This document shows positions 27,790 through 37,246 of a stretch of DNA of 51,393 nt, one piece after another (positions within the stretch are counted from its first letter, which is position 1; each line of letters begins with the position of its first letter). The notes under the pieces were generated by a model that did not search any database, had not been told where the DNA came from, and saw nothing but the letters and a program-made list of their open reading frames with translations. This DNA comes from BM520 sp964474455 (lineage in GTDB: Bacteria > Bacteroidota > Bacteroidia > Bacteroidales > BM520): positions 1-51,393 of the forward strand of contig CAYYSU010000017.1 in NCBI GenBank assembly GCA_964474455.1. The letters are read 5' to 3'. A program made the position numbers and the translations under genes.

Positions 27790-28119
27790 AATTGTAATAT
27801 TTATTACTAATGAACTCGAATTACTGAAAAATGTTTTTGTTTTTTATTGAAAATGATGATATATGCCTAATATCATATTCAATTTTATTGTTGAATATAT
27901 GACTAATAGTAACAGGTAATTAGTAAATACCCAACGGAGAAGAACTATTTGTTGAGGTTTTTTTAAAGATCTTCATGCCAAGAGCTGTCGCAACAATACT
28001 CCAGAAGATGCGATACATTGCGTGGTATCATATCCTTAATATGAATATAAGCTCCATGTTATGGAGTCCTACTTTAAGATTGAACCTACTAAATACTCTG
28101 TTGTGGCAGTGGAATAGGC
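27790..28119. other. 330-bp intergenic region without a recognised gene
   Basis: The region is AT-rich, between the peroxidase start and the end of the receiver gene. An open frame of 67 codons at 27975-28178 runs into the receiver gene antisense and has no family resemblance. The palindrome GGCTTAAAGCC lies at about 28118-28128. No promoter motif or terminator is convincing. Confidence 0.4.
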
Positions 28120-28497
28120 TTAAAGCCAAGAAGCTAGAATTTTATATAGTTCTTCTTCCATTATTGGCTTTGCCATAAAATCATTACATCCTGAAAAGAG
28201 TGCTTTCTCTTTATTCTCAATATCTGCAAAGGCCGTTTGTGCAATAATTGGAAGATCAGGGTGCGTCTTTCGTATCTCTGCCGTGATCTCCAATCCATTG
28301 GAATCAGGTAATCTGATATCCATAAATATGAGATCAATGGTGTTGTTTTTAACGATAGAGAATGCTTCAAGACCGTAGGCAGTACTGATCACAGACGCTT
28401 TTGTGCCTGAAAGTAATATCTCCAGTAATTCTCTATTATTAGGCTCATCTTCTACAATGAGAATTTGTTTGCCTGTGAGATCGAGTTTTTCAGCCAT
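28120..28497 (-). CDS. Single-domain response regulator
   Basis: This is a 125-residue stand-alone receiver. The acidic pocket is ILIVEDEPNN (Glu16, Asp17) with phospho-acceptor Asp60 in FMDIRLPDSNG, the Thr/Ala switch region QTAFAD, and Lys in MAKPI. There is no output domain, so it probably works as a phosphorelay intermediate or by protein contact. The sequence resembles the receiver at the end of hybrid kinases, such as the one at 20483-23353. That kinase is a candidate partner, but this is inference. It lies 156 bases downstream of the helicase gene on the same strand. Confidence 0.92.
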   Translation of the reverse strand: MAEKLDLTGKQILIVEDEPNNRELLEILLSGTKASVISTAYGLEAFSIVKNNTIDLIFMDIRLPDSNGLEITAEIRKTHPDLPIIAQTAFADIENKEKALFSGCNDFMAKPIMEEELYKILASWL

Positions 28498-28653
28498 GAT
28501 AATATTATTATTTTTTGTTTTACACTACACGTAAAGATACAACATTCTGTTTCATTGTGCATTATGTTTATGGATTTAATTAAAAATACTTGTGAATAGA
28601 AGGGGTTGTAACAATGATGCTGCTTTGATAATGCGCTTTTAATCAGTGTGTTG

Positions 28654-31104
28654 TTAGGCGTTGTTTTTGTTTTCGCCTTTTTTTGCTGTAAAAACAAATC
28701 TCAGGTCTTCAAAGCTGATATCATCAGCAAGAGCTGTTTTAGCTTCAGTTATCGATGCATTAGGTTTTACTTTAAGAAATTTCTCTATCAGGATTATTTT
28801 TTCATCATCCACAACATCTTCAACCTTTATTTCTCCTGAGGGAATAAATTTATTCAAATGACTGCAAATGGTTCCCGGTGTAAATTCTCTTGCTATTGCT
28901 ATCTCTTCTATTGCCAATCCTTTTTGGAATAACTCCAGGGTTAGCAGCGCACTTTTTCCCTTTACATGTTTGGTCTTTTTTTCTTTCTCTACTGATAAAG
29001 GGATTACACCGGGAGAAATGCCTTTGGATTCACAATATTTTACCACAATATCCATAATATTTTCACCATAGCGCATAACACGTTTCTTCCCCATTCCCGG
29101 CAATGATAACAGATGATTTTTCTCCACAGGAAGTTCATTGGTGATTTCAACCAGTAGTGCCTGAGTTGCTACAAAGTATGTTGGTATTCCCATGTCAGCG
29201 GCTTTTTCTGTACGCCATCTTGCAAGCATTCTGTATAATTGAGGATGGTTTGTATGCAGATCCTTCTCCTTTTTCTTTTTCGGATTCTGTTTGTCAAAAA
29301 GACTCTTTGCCTTGGCGTCAAGAATTTTTTTAACAGAGAAACCATCTTTTAATGACTGTAGTATTGCCATCTTTTCATTCAGCACAGAGGTGATCTCGAT
29401 CTTTCTATTTGATACCTGAGAGGCAATAGTGGCATTATCGACGGCAAAAGTCGCCTGTTCATAAGGTTCTATAATCTCCTTTTTTAGTAAGGTGGTAAAA
29501 TAGTCAGCACTTTTTTTCAACCTCTCTTGTACAACGGGATTATTTTCCGCATCAACATTGTCCTTGAGTCGATCTGTTAGCTCCAGCGAGAATTTATTTC
29601 CTATTGAAATAATTTGTTTTAGTGGAGTTCCGCTAATGCTGTCGAGAGTTTCGTATAAAGTACCGGAAACAGTAGACGGAGCGTTCCGTAGATATCTTAC
29701 ACAGTATAATATCGTTTTATTTAGGAGCTGGAAGTCGAATAGTGCAAGCAGAACCTCTTTTTGATATTCCAGTTTTGCCGCTTCCAGTTTTGCCAGAGTA
29801 GGAGGGTTGAGTTCAATGTTTTTTGTAAATTCTCTCACCGGCCGGTCGCAGATTATGGCCTGCTTATCAATGCGGGTGCTGAGTACTATTCCTTCCAGAG
29901 TCCGGCATCGGCTCAACGCCACATAAGTTTGTCCGTGAGCAAAAGCCATCTCGGCATCGATAATAACTTTGTCGAATGTCAACCCCTGGCTCTTGTGTAT
30001 GGTAATGGCCCATGCCAGCCTTAAGGGATACTGAGAGAAAGAACCGATAACATGCTCTGTCATCTCGGCGTTTTTCTCGTTTATGTCGTAGCGCTTGTTC
30101 TCCCATTCCAATTTCTCACAGGAAATACTATTGCTCTCGCCATCACAAACTACATATATAATATTATTCTCTATGCGATCTACCATACCAATTTTTCCAT
30201 TGAAAAAGAGTTTTTCCGGTGATGGATCATTTTTAATAAACATTACCTGCGCACCTTCTTTTAAAACTAACTCCTTCTCAGTGGGATAGTTGTGCTCCGG
30301 GAACTTACCCTCTACATCCGCCACAAAGGTGTGCCCCGGCTTTTTTATTTTTTCCAGTCGTTTTGAATTTATAGTGTTTGCACTGGCATTATGAGTAGTA
30401 AGAGTGATGTATCCTTCATGTTCTCCCATGGCGAAGTACGGGTCATGCCTGTCGTTAAGCTTCTCCAGTGTCTGCGGCGATACATTATTATTTCTGATCT
30501 CCTCCAAAATAGCGAGAAAATGTCGATCGGTCTGACGATAAACTTTATTCAGTGCAATTGATATGGCGCCTGAGTTCTGAAAAGCTAATGAGCTAAAGAA
30601 GTATGGAGTGCTGTAATACTGTTGTAACAGCGACCACTCTTCATGGCGCGCCACCGGCGCAAGTTGCTGTAAATCGCCTATCATCAGCATCTGTACTCCT
30701 CCAAAAGGCTTGTTGTTGCGGCGATATTTCTGTAAAACAGTATCGATGCCATCCAGAAGATCTGCCCTCACCATACTTATTTCATCGATAATTACCATAT
30801 CCAGGGCGCGGATCATATCAATCTTTTTTTTGGTTACTTTATGGATTTTTTCTTTATCATGCAGATTTTGCCCGGGGATAATGGGGCCGAAAGGCATCTG
30901 GAATAGTGAGTGTATGGTAACGCCTCCTGCATTGATAGCTGCTACACCTGTTGGCGCAACAACTATCACCCGTTTATTGATTTCGTTGACAACTTTTTTT
31001 AGAAATGTTGTCTTTCCCGTTCCGGCTTTTCCTGTCAGAAAAATGCTTTTATCGGTGTAACGAATAAAATTATATGCAAGATTTAATTCACTGTTAGTCT
31101 CCAT
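28654..31104 (-). CDS. PIF1-type DNA helicase with C-terminal HRDC-like and helix-turn-helix domains
   Basis: This is an 816-residue superfamily 1B helicase. Walker A is FLTGKAGTGKTTFL near residues 22-35. Walker B is MVIIDEISMVRADLL near 100. Later helicase motifs include PFGGVQMLMIGDLQQLAPV, and AITIHKSQGLTFDKV with YVALSRCRTLEGI near 370-405. The C-terminal third holds an HRDC-like segment (about 630-710, LLSLPGMGKKRVMRYGENI). A helix-turn-helix module (about 735-800, TLELFQKGLAIEEIA) follows, of the kind found at the end of RecQ and related Bacteroidota helicases. PIF1 enzymes unwind duplexes and G-quadruplexes 5' to 3'. The HRDC-like and HTH modules probably help DNA binding. It appears to be a housekeeping repair or replication enzyme. 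Confidence 0.88.
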   Translation of the reverse strand: METNSELNLAYNFIRYTDKSIFLTGKAGTGKTTFLKKVVNEINKRVIVVAPTGVAAINAGGVTIHSLFQMPFGPIIPGQNLHDKEKIHKVTKKKIDMIRALDMVIIDEISMVRADLLDGIDTVLQKYRRNNKPFGGVQMLMIGDLQQLAPVARHEEWSLLQQYYSTPYFFSSLAFQNSGAISIALNKVYRQTDRHFLAILEEIRNNNVSPQTLEKLNDRHDPYFAMGEHEGYITLTTHNASANTINSKRLEKIKKPGHTFVADVEGKFPEHNYPTEKELVLKEGAQVMFIKNDPSPEKLFFNGKIGMVDRIENNIIYVVCDGESNSISCEKLEWENKRYDINEKNAEMTEHVIGSFSQYPLRLAWAITIHKSQGLTFDKVIIDAEMAFAHGQTYVALSRCRTLEGIVLSTRIDKQAIICDRPVREFTKNIELNPPTLAKLEAAKLEYQKEVLLALFDFQLLNKTILYCVRYLRNAPSTVSGTLYETLDSISGTPLKQIISIGNKFSLELTDRLKDNVDAENNPVVQERLKKSADYFTTLLKKEIIEPYEQATFAVDNATIASQVSNRKIEITSVLNEKMAILQSLKDGFSVKKILDAKAKSLFDKQNPKKKKEKDLHTNHPQLYRMLARWRTEKAADMGIPTYFVATQALLVEITNELPVEKNHLLSLPGMGKKRVMRYGENIMDIVVKYCESKGISPGVIPLSVEKEKKTKHVKGKSALLTLELFQKGLAIEEIAIAREFTPGTICSHLNKFIPSGEIKVEDVVDDEKIILIEKFLKVKPNASITEAKTALADDISFEDLRFVFTAKKGENKNNA

Positions 31105-31340
31105 ACAATCAGATTTTCCGGTAAAGGTATTAAATGTAATCCGGAATTTATTTCTATTTATCTATAGCTTAATGCAAAAAGATCTAAAGTGTTACCCATC
31201 AGGAGCTAATTATTTTACAAGTAACACCCATTTTCTTTGGTATAAATGCGAACATCTGACAAAGCAGCTGTAAATGAATGGTTTTACCTGTTTTCTGCTT
31301 CTTTGTTATAGTAGATTTTACCATTAAGGATATTCATCAT

Positions 31341-31374
31341 AAAAAAAGGCTGCCACTATAAAGATGGCAGCCTT
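31341..31374 (-). terminator. Rho-independent terminator after the tricorn-like gene
   Basis: A 10-bp perfect stem (AAGGCTGCCA / TGGCAGCCTT) with a 9-base loop is followed on the minus strand by a run of seven T. It is 18 bases after the stop codon of the protease gene. Confidence 0.9.
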
Positions 31375-31391
31375 AATACTATATTGATGTT

Positions 31392-34300
31392 TTATTTGCT
31401 TTTATCCGGTCCATCGGGAATTTCAGGTAATGGTTTCCAGTCTTTAAGCTCTTCAAGGATTACCTCAATAGCTTTGTTGAGCTGTTGATCAGTACCCATA
31501 AATTCTTTATACGGATCATTGACAACTTCGATGTCCGGTTCTACGCCCCATCCTTCGATAATCCAGCCTTCACCATCGACGCCATAGGAGGCAAATTCCG
31601 GCTTACGCATGTCTGCACCATCGATAAAAGGCAGTGAGCCACGGATACCAACAACGCCACCCCAGCTACGAACACCAATAACTTTTCCCAGTTTGTGTTT
31701 CTTGAAAGAGTAAGGGAAGAGGTCGCCATCAGAGGCTGAGTAGCCGTTTATAAGTAAACATACCGGGCCATTCAGCATCTTGGTAGGTGTTTGGCTGGGC
31801 ACCAGTTTGTTCCGGTTCATATTGGCACGTGTGATCTCACGACGCAGCCGCTCGATAATCATAGGCGATACATTACCACCTCCATTGCCGCGGTCGTCGA
31901 TAATAAGCGCCTTCTTGTTAAGCTGTGGGTAGAAATGCTTTACGAATTCTACCAGTCCGGCGGGACCCATATCAGGAATATGGATGTATCCAACCTGGCC
32001 GTCAGTGGCTTCGTTCACCTTGCGGATGTTATCCTGTACCCAGTTGTAGTAATAAAGATCTGCTTCTTCTGCAATAGGTTTTACTATCACATCGCGAGCA
32101 TCTTTATCGCCTGCCGAAGCTCCCAGTGTCAGCATAACCTGTTTGCCGGCTGTGTTAACCAACGACGCATAGATATCGTCCATCTCTTTGGTGGATTTAC
32201 CATTTACTTTAAGAATAAATTCACCCTCTTTGGCATCAACACCAACCTCGGTGAGAGGTGAACGTAAACTATTACGCCAGTTTTCGCCCTCAAGGAGCTT
32301 GTCAATGACATAATAACCTGACTTATCTCTCTTGATCTTAGCTCCCAGGAGTCCTGTTTTTATACGCTCCGGCTCTGTTCTGTCACCGCCGTTAATATAT
32401 GCATGACCAACGTTTAGTTCACCGATGAGTTCACCGATCACGTATGTTAGGTCGTTGCGGGTGTTTACGTGAGGAAGCATAACAGAATATTTGTCACGCA
32501 TCTTCTCCCAGTTAAGGCCGTGCATATCCTCATCATAGAAGAAATCACGCATCTGACGCCACGCCTCATGATAAATCTGATTCCACTCTTCACGGTAATT
32601 CACTATCATATGCATGTTGTCAACATTAACAGGTTTGCTGAGAGTGATTTTTGAAGAAGGAGTATTTATTACATAGTACTTACGATGGTTGCTGATGAGC
32701 ATCTTCTTTTTATCTGCAGAGATAATATAATTCATGCTCTCGCCAAGCTCCTTATTCTTCTGGTCGGCGAGGTCATACATATTAAATGTTGTTGACTTCA
32801 ATCCGCTGGCGTACTTAATGTAATATACTTTGTCGTTCAGGCAGTTTACATTATAGTAGCTACCTGAAGAAACCGGCATGGCGATGATACGGTTTGATAT
32901 GCCTTCCAGGTCAACAACAATATTTTTCTCTTCATCCTTTTTGGTTTCCTCTTTCTCTTTCTTCTCTTTTTCCTCTTTCTCCTCTTCTATCTCCACCTCG
33001 TCGTTTTCTGGTGCCAGAGGATTTTTTGTATCCTTCGCCAAAGGCACGAAGTATATTTTACTCATATCACGAACTGCGTGGTTCCATTCTGTCCAACTAT
33101 ACATTGCGTTGAAATCACGGTTTGATGTGAAGAAGAGATATTTTCCGTCGTTGCTGAAAGATGGAGAGCTTGAGCTGTACCACATATCAGTAACCTCTGT
33201 AGTATTTTTGTTGTCTAGGTTATACATCTTTACCACAGAGAATTCGTTTCCGATATTTGATGAGTATGCAATCCATTTAGAATCGGGGCTCCATGTGTAG
33301 CTATTTATTTCCCAGTATGGGTTGCGCTCCACAAGCGTTATCTTTCCTGATTTGATGTCAATATATTGCAGTTGCATCAATTTGTCTGAGTAGAGGATTT
33401 TTTTGCTGTCGGGGGACCACTTGAGGCCAAAGATATATGATTTCGAGTTTTTGGTGATCTTCTTTGCCGGCTCGGAGCCATCCTGCGTCTGGACATATAT
33501 TTCAAATTCGCCATCTTTATCGCTGAGATAAGCGATGTGTTTTCCATCGGGAGACCATTCTACGGCGCGGTCGTGAGCTCCGGATGATTCCGTGAGGTTG
33601 CGCGTGATACCTGATTTTGCCGGAACGGTAAAGATATCACCACGAGCTCCGAATGCAAGGCGTTTGCCGTCGGGAGAGATATCGTAAGAAGCGATGCTTT
33701 TGGAGGCATCTTTCAACTCAGTGCGGCTGTCGATAAAATCATCGGAGATGATGATGGATAACTTAGTGGTTTTTTCTGTGGCCAGATCCAGGATATGGAT
33801 ATATCCCGCATTTTCAAAGATGATGGCATCGTCGCCAAGGGAAGGGAACTTTACATCATACTCATTAAAGTTGGTAACTTTGCGTAACTCCCCCGACTGT
33901 GTGTCGTAAGCGAAGATATTCATGGTACGATCGCGGTCAGAGCAGAAATAAACTGTGTTGCCATGCCACATAGGGAAAATGTCCTGCGCCTTGTGGTTGG
34001 TAACATTTTTTACGTCGTGTGTGTTCTGGTCATAAATCCAGATATCATCGGCCATACCACCTTCGTAGTATTTCCATGTTCTGAATTCACGCATCACACG
34101 GTTGAAAGCTATCTTTTGTCCGTCGGGAGAATAGGAGAGCCACGAGCCACTGGCAAGAGGCAGCTCTTCAGAGAGACCACCTTCAATGTTAACCTTGAAA
34201 AGATGCCCTACGAAAGAGTTAAAAGTCTGTTTTCTGGAACGGTATACAATATCCTTTCCGTCGGGAGTCCAGGCCATGACGATATTGTTGGGTCCCATAC

Positions 34301-34646
34301 GGTCTGCCACGTCATCGCGACCAAGAGTTGCCGTGTATGTCAAACGCTGAGGTATTCCTCCTTCTGCAGGCATTGTATAAACTTCAGTGTTTCCGTCATA
34401 TTGACCTGTAAACGCAATGGTTTCACCATCGGGCGAGATGCGTGCAAACATCTCAAATCCTTCGTCGTTGGTGAGCCTGCGCGCCATTCCACCATCACGA
34501 TCAACGGTATAGAGGTTGCCGGCGTAGGTGAATATCACCTGGTCGCCGTGAATGGCGGGGAAGCGAAGTATACGTGCTTCCTGCTGTGAAAATGCACTGA
34601 ACGACAGTAAGATAACGCCCAGCATCAAGAGAGTGCGAATTTTCAT
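31392..34646 (-). CDS. Tricorn-like S41 serine protease, exported
   Basis: This 1084-residue protein resembles archaeal tricorn protease, which degrades peptides. A signal peptide (about 1-20, ending SAFSQ) indicates export to the periplasm. WD40-like beta-propeller repeats occupy about 25-550, with recurring SPDGK motifs. A very charged Glu/Lys linker (about 548-575) follows. The tricorn core domain begins near 690 (DMHGLNWEKMRDKY). A PDZ-like domain spans about 755-850. The S41 catalytic domain has DDRGNGGGN and NGYSASDGD, with Ser972 the likely nucleophile. In tricorn a similar Ser-Asp pair is catalytic. The protein probably degrades peptides or misfolded proteins in the periplasm. It is monocistronic between its own promoter and terminator. 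Confidence 0.9.
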   Translation of the reverse strand: MKIRTLLMLGVILLSFSAFSQQEARILRFPAIHGDQVIFTYAGNLYTVDRDGGMARRLTNDEGFEMFARISPDGETIAFTGQYDGNTEVYTMPAEGGIPQRLTYTATLGRDDVADRMGPNNIVMAWTPDGKDIVYRSRKQTFNSFVGHLFKVNIEGGLSEELPLASGSWLSYSPDGQKIAFNRVMREFRTWKYYEGGMADDIWIYDQNTHDVKNVTNHKAQDIFPMWHGNTVYFCSDRDRTMNIFAYDTQSGELRKVTNFNEYDVKFPSLGDDAIIFENAGYIHILDLATEKTTKLSIIISDDFIDSRTELKDASKSIASYDISPDGKRLAFGARGDIFTVPAKSGITRNLTESSGAHDRAVEWSPDGKHIAYLSDKDGEFEIYVQTQDGSEPAKKITKNSKSYIFGLKWSPDSKKILYSDKLMQLQYIDIKSGKITLVERNPYWEINSYTWSPDSKWIAYSSNIGNEFSVVKMYNLDNKNTTEVTDMWYSSSSPSFSNDGKYLFFTSNRDFNAMYSWTEWNHAVRDMSKIYFVPLAKDTKNPLAPENDEVEIEEEKEEKEKKEKEETKKDEEKNIVVDLEGISNRIIAMPVSSGSYYNVNCLNDKVYYIKYASGLKSTTFNMYDLADQKNKELGESMNYIISADKKKMLISNHRKYYVINTPSSKITLSKPVNVDNMHMIVNYREEWNQIYHEAWRQMRDFFYDEDMHGLNWEKMRDKYSVMLPHVNTRNDLTYVIGELIGELNVGHAYINGGDRTEPERIKTGLLGAKIKRDKSGYYVIDKLLEGENWRNSLRSPLTEVGVDAKEGEFILKVNGKSTKEMDDIYASLVNTAGKQVMLTLGASAGDKDARDVIVKPIAEEADLYYYNWVQDNIRKVNEATDGQVGYIHIPDMGPAGLVEFVKHFYPQLNKKALIIDDRGNGGGNVSPMIIERLRREITRANMNRNKLVPSQTPTKMLNGPVCLLINGYSASDGDLFPYSFKKHKLGKVIGVRSWGGVVGIRGSLPFIDGADMRKPEFASYGVDGEGWIIEGWGVEPDIEVVNDPYKEFMGTDQQLNKAIEVILEELKDWKPLPEIPDGPDKSK

Positions 34647-34684
34647 ATTGCTTTTGTTTAATGAATCTGTGGATTAATAACCTT

Positions 34685-34692
34685 CAAAGGTA
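34685..34692 (-). promoter_or_regulatory. -7 box of the tricorn-like protease gene
   Basis: The minus strand reads TACCTTTG, a perfect TAnnTTTG, 38 bases before the start codon. The -33 element is not obvious. Confidence 0.6.
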
Positions 34693-34710
34693 ATGGTTGT
34701 TTGGGAAAAT

Positions 34711-34747
34711 AAAAAAAAACACCTGACAAAGATACCTCTGTCAGGTG
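34711..34747 (-). terminator. Rho-independent terminator after rubrerythrin
   Basis: A 9-bp perfect stem (CACCTGACA / TGTCAGGTG) with a 10-base loop is followed on the minus strand by nine T. It is about 20 bases past the rubrerythrin stop. Confidence 0.9.
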
Positions 34748-34767
34748 CACTATAAAACTGCTATTTT

Positions 34768-35346
34768 TTAGTAGTTCTCACTCTTTAGCTCGTAGTATCC
34801 CTGTGGGTGGAGGCATGTGGGGCATATCTTCGGTGGCTTGGTGCCAACATGTACATAACCACACTTGCGGCAGTACCACTCAACTTTTTCCTCTTTTTCA
34901 AAAACAACATTTTTTTCAATGTTATCAATCAGCTTGCGAAAACGATCCTCATGAACCTTTTCGGCTTTAGCTATCATCTTAAATGCTGTGGCGATAGCTT
35001 TGAATCCCTCTTCTTCTGCTTCTTTTGCAAACTCGGGGTAGAGATGTTCCCACTCTTCGTTTTCGCCTTCAGCAGCTGCCTTGAGGTTTTCCATTGTAGT
35101 ACCAGTAATACCTGCAGGGTATGAAGCTGTGATTTCAACTTCTCCGCCTTCCAAAAAGTTAAAGAAGCGTTTTGCGTGCTGTTGCTCCTGTAGCGCGGTC
35201 TCATTGAAGATAGCAGATATTTGTTCATATCCTTCCTTCTTGGCTTTTTTAGCAGCAAATTCATAGCGGTTCTTTGCCTGTGATTCACCTGCAAATGCTT
35301 TCAGCAGGTTCTGTTCGGTTTTTGTTCCTTTTACTGATTTTTCCAT
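34768..35346 (-). CDS. Rubrerythrin
   Basis: Rubrerythrin is a di-iron peroxidase that protects anaerobes from hydrogen peroxide. The product has 192 residues from the chosen start MEKSVKGTKTEQN. The ferritin-like domain carries the paired iron motifs EXXR/EXXH: FAGESQAKNRYEF, TALQEQQHAKRFF and AEKVHEDRF. The C-terminal rubredoxin domain has two CxxC pairs, YCRKCGY and CPTCLHPQ. A start ten codons upstream (35376) is in frame. It overlaps the -7 promoter box at 35374-35381, so it would lie at or before the transcription start and is rejected. The gene has its own promoter and terminator and is monocistronic. It suggests an anaerobic or microaerophilic organism. Confidence 0.95.
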   Translation of the reverse strand: MEKSVKGTKTEQNLLKAFAGESQAKNRYEFAAKKAKKEGYEQISAIFNETALQEQQHAKRFFNFLEGGEVEITASYPAGITGTTMENLKAAAEGENEEWEHLYPEFAKEAEEEGFKAIATAFKMIAKAEKVHEDRFRKLIDNIEKNVVFEKEEKVEWYCRKCGYVHVGTKPPKICPTCLHPQGYYELKSENY

Positions 35347-35373
35347 AAATAGTGTTTTATCAATCGGTTTTCG

Positions 35374-35381
35374 CAAAGATA
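35374..35381 (-). promoter_or_regulatory. -7 box of the rubrerythrin gene
   Basis: The minus strand reads TATCTTTG, a perfect TAnnTTTG, 27 bases before the ATG at 35346. It decides the start codon of rubrerythrin by excluding the longer frame. Confidence 0.6.
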
Positions 35382-35564
35382 ACCATGAAAAGATAATTTT
35401 GCGCTTATAATGATTCTAAATTAAGCAAATTATAAACCACCGTTTTTGCTGCAATCGTTTGCAATGTTTACAGATCTTCATTTCTTTTCATAAGGTTATG
35501 AATAGATGTTTTTTTTTATTTCCTTTGTTATGATACTTCTAATAACCGATATAAAAAAAGCGTT

Positions 35565-37097
35565 ATGGCTAAACGACCAAGACTATCATTCTGGCAAATT
35601 TGGAACATGAGTTTCGGTTTTCTGGGGATTCAATTTGGATATGCCCTTCAGAATGCGAATGTGAGCAGGATTTTCGAATCCTTGGGTGCAGATGTTGATC
35701 AGATACCTATTTTGTGGATTGCCGCACCTGTAACAGGTTTGATAGTGCAACCCATAGTAGGATATATGAGTGATAAAACCTGGACTCGTCTGGGGCGTCG
35801 CCGGCCCTATTTCCTTGTGGGAGCAATTATGGCTTCGGCGGCATTGTTTATAATGCCAAACTCCGGAGCACTTTGGATTGCGGCAGGGATGCTCTGGATT
35901 ATGGATGCATCAATAAATATCTCTATGGAACCATTCCGTGCATTTGTGGGTGATATGCTTCCTTCTGAACAGCGTACCCTGGGATTCTCCATGCAGAGCT
36001 TTTTTATAGGTATTGGCGCCGTGGTGGGATCCGCATTGCCATACATTCTTGCGAACTGGTTTAACGTCTCCAACGAACCCATCGGAACATCACCAATTCC
36101 TCCAACCGTAAAATGGTCTTTCTATCTGGGAGGAATTGTTTTCCTGGCGGCAGTGCTGGTGACGGTTTTCACTACCCGGGAGTACTCACCTGAAAAATTG
36201 GCCTCTTTCAATGAAGAAGAAGAGAGGCAGTCCCGGGGTCATGACGATGCTCATTTTGGAAGAGAGATCTCTCCGGAGCAGTTTTCTCATACAGGATTAT
36301 GGTTTTTCTTTAGCGGATTGATAGTGGCTGGGGTAGTGTTTTTTATGGATTTTGAAGAAGAGGTATATATCCTTGGCGGGATATTATTGCTTTTTGGAGT
36401 GATATTCTTCCTCTCTTCTTGGTTTAAAAAATCCAATGAGAAAAATAATGGTATGGTGGAGATTATGACTGACCTGCTGAATATGCCTAAAACTATGGGA
36501 CAGCTTGCAGTAGTCCAGTTTTTTACATGGCTGGCACTATTCTCAATGTGGATATACTCAACCCCGGCGGTTACATCATTCCATTACGGCGCTGAATCTG
36601 CAACATCTGTTGTGTATAATGAAGGTGCTAACTGGGTGGGTGTTCTTTTTGGCGCTTACAGCCTCTTTGCTGCACTATTTGCCTTTATGCTCCCTGTTCT
36701 GGCCCGAAGAATATCTCGAAAAATGACCCACCTGGTATCACTGATTGTAGGGGGAATAGGGCTTATCTCCATGTATTTTTTCAAAGATCCCAAAATGCTT
36801 ATTGTAAGTATGGCTCTTGTTGGATTAGGATGGGCTAGTATTCTGGCTATGCCTTATGCAATGCTGACAGGATCTCTTCCACAGGAGAAAATGGGTACTT
36901 ATATGGGTATCTTTAACTTCTTTATTGTGCTTCCGCAAATATTGGCAGCAACAATTCTTGGCTCAATGACAAAACATCTTTTCAATGGCGAGGCAATTTA
37001 TGCCATCGTATTTGGTGGCGTCTGTATGATTATTGCCGGATTCCTGACCCTGCGAGTGACGGATAAAGATGATGTGTACTCTTTGAAAAAGAAATAG
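35565..37097 (+). CDS. MFS transporter, SLC45/GPH-like sugar type
   Basis: This 510-residue inner-membrane protein has about 12 hydrophobic helices. The N-terminal WNMSFGFLGIQFGYALQNANVSRIFESLG is characteristic of bacterial SLC45-like (maltose or sucrose type) transporters. GYMSDKTWTRLGRRRPYFLVG is the cytoplasmic loop 2-3 motif. A second conserved string, WASILAMPYAMLTGSLP, lies near 425. It probably imports a disaccharide with protons (inference from family). No glycosidase or phosphorylase is adjacent; the GH97 gene is 33 kb away. Upstream, TTCCTTTG at 35520-35527 is one mismatch from a -7 box. A hairpin terminator follows at 37112-37143. Confidence 0.85.
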   Translation: MAKRPRLSFWQIWNMSFGFLGIQFGYALQNANVSRIFESLGADVDQIPILWIAAPVTGLIVQPIVGYMSDKTWTRLGRRRPYFLVGAIMASAALFIMPNSGALWIAAGMLWIMDASINISMEPFRAFVGDMLPSEQRTLGFSMQSFFIGIGAVVGSALPYILANWFNVSNEPIGTSPIPPTVKWSFYLGGIVFLAAVLVTVFTTREYSPEKLASFNEEEERQSRGHDDAHFGREISPEQFSHTGLWFFFSGLIVAGVVFFMDFEEEVYILGGILLLFGVIFFLSSWFKKSNEKNNGMVEIMTDLLNMPKTMGQLAVVQFFTWLALFSMWIYSTPAVTSFHYGAESATSVVYNEGANWVGVLFGAYSLFAALFAFMLPVLARRISRKMTHLVSLIVGGIGLISMYFFKDPKMLIVSMALVGLGWASILAMPYAMLTGSLPQEKMGTYMGIFNFFIVLPQILAATILGSMTKHLFNGEAIYAIVFGGVCMIIAGFLTLRVTDKDDVYSLKKK

Positions 37098-37111
37098 GCG
37101 AATAAAAGATT

Positions 37112-37147
37112 TTTAGGCTGACGGAAATCAGCGTCAGCCTAAATTGT
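37112..37147 (+). terminator. Terminator hairpin after the MFS gene
   Basis: A 12-bp perfect stem (TTTAGGCTGACG / CGTCAGCCTAAA) with an 8-base loop is followed by a short T-rich stretch (TTGTTTT). It lies 14 bases after the stop. Confidence 0.75.
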
Positions 37148-37246
37148 TTTACTGATGAATTAAGGCTGCATGACTAGTAAAGATGCATTATGTTTGGATT
37201 CTAAATGATGAGTAGCTTTCCGGAAAATATGTTGAAATACTAACCC

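Noticed and set aside
27975..28178. 67-codon frame between the peroxidase and the receiver gene
   Set aside because: It runs into the receiver gene antisense, has no recognisable motif, and lacks upstream signals.
33963..34589. 208-codon antisense frame over the tricorn-like gene
   Set aside because: The sense strand codes for a well-supported propeller domain; the antisense product has no family features.
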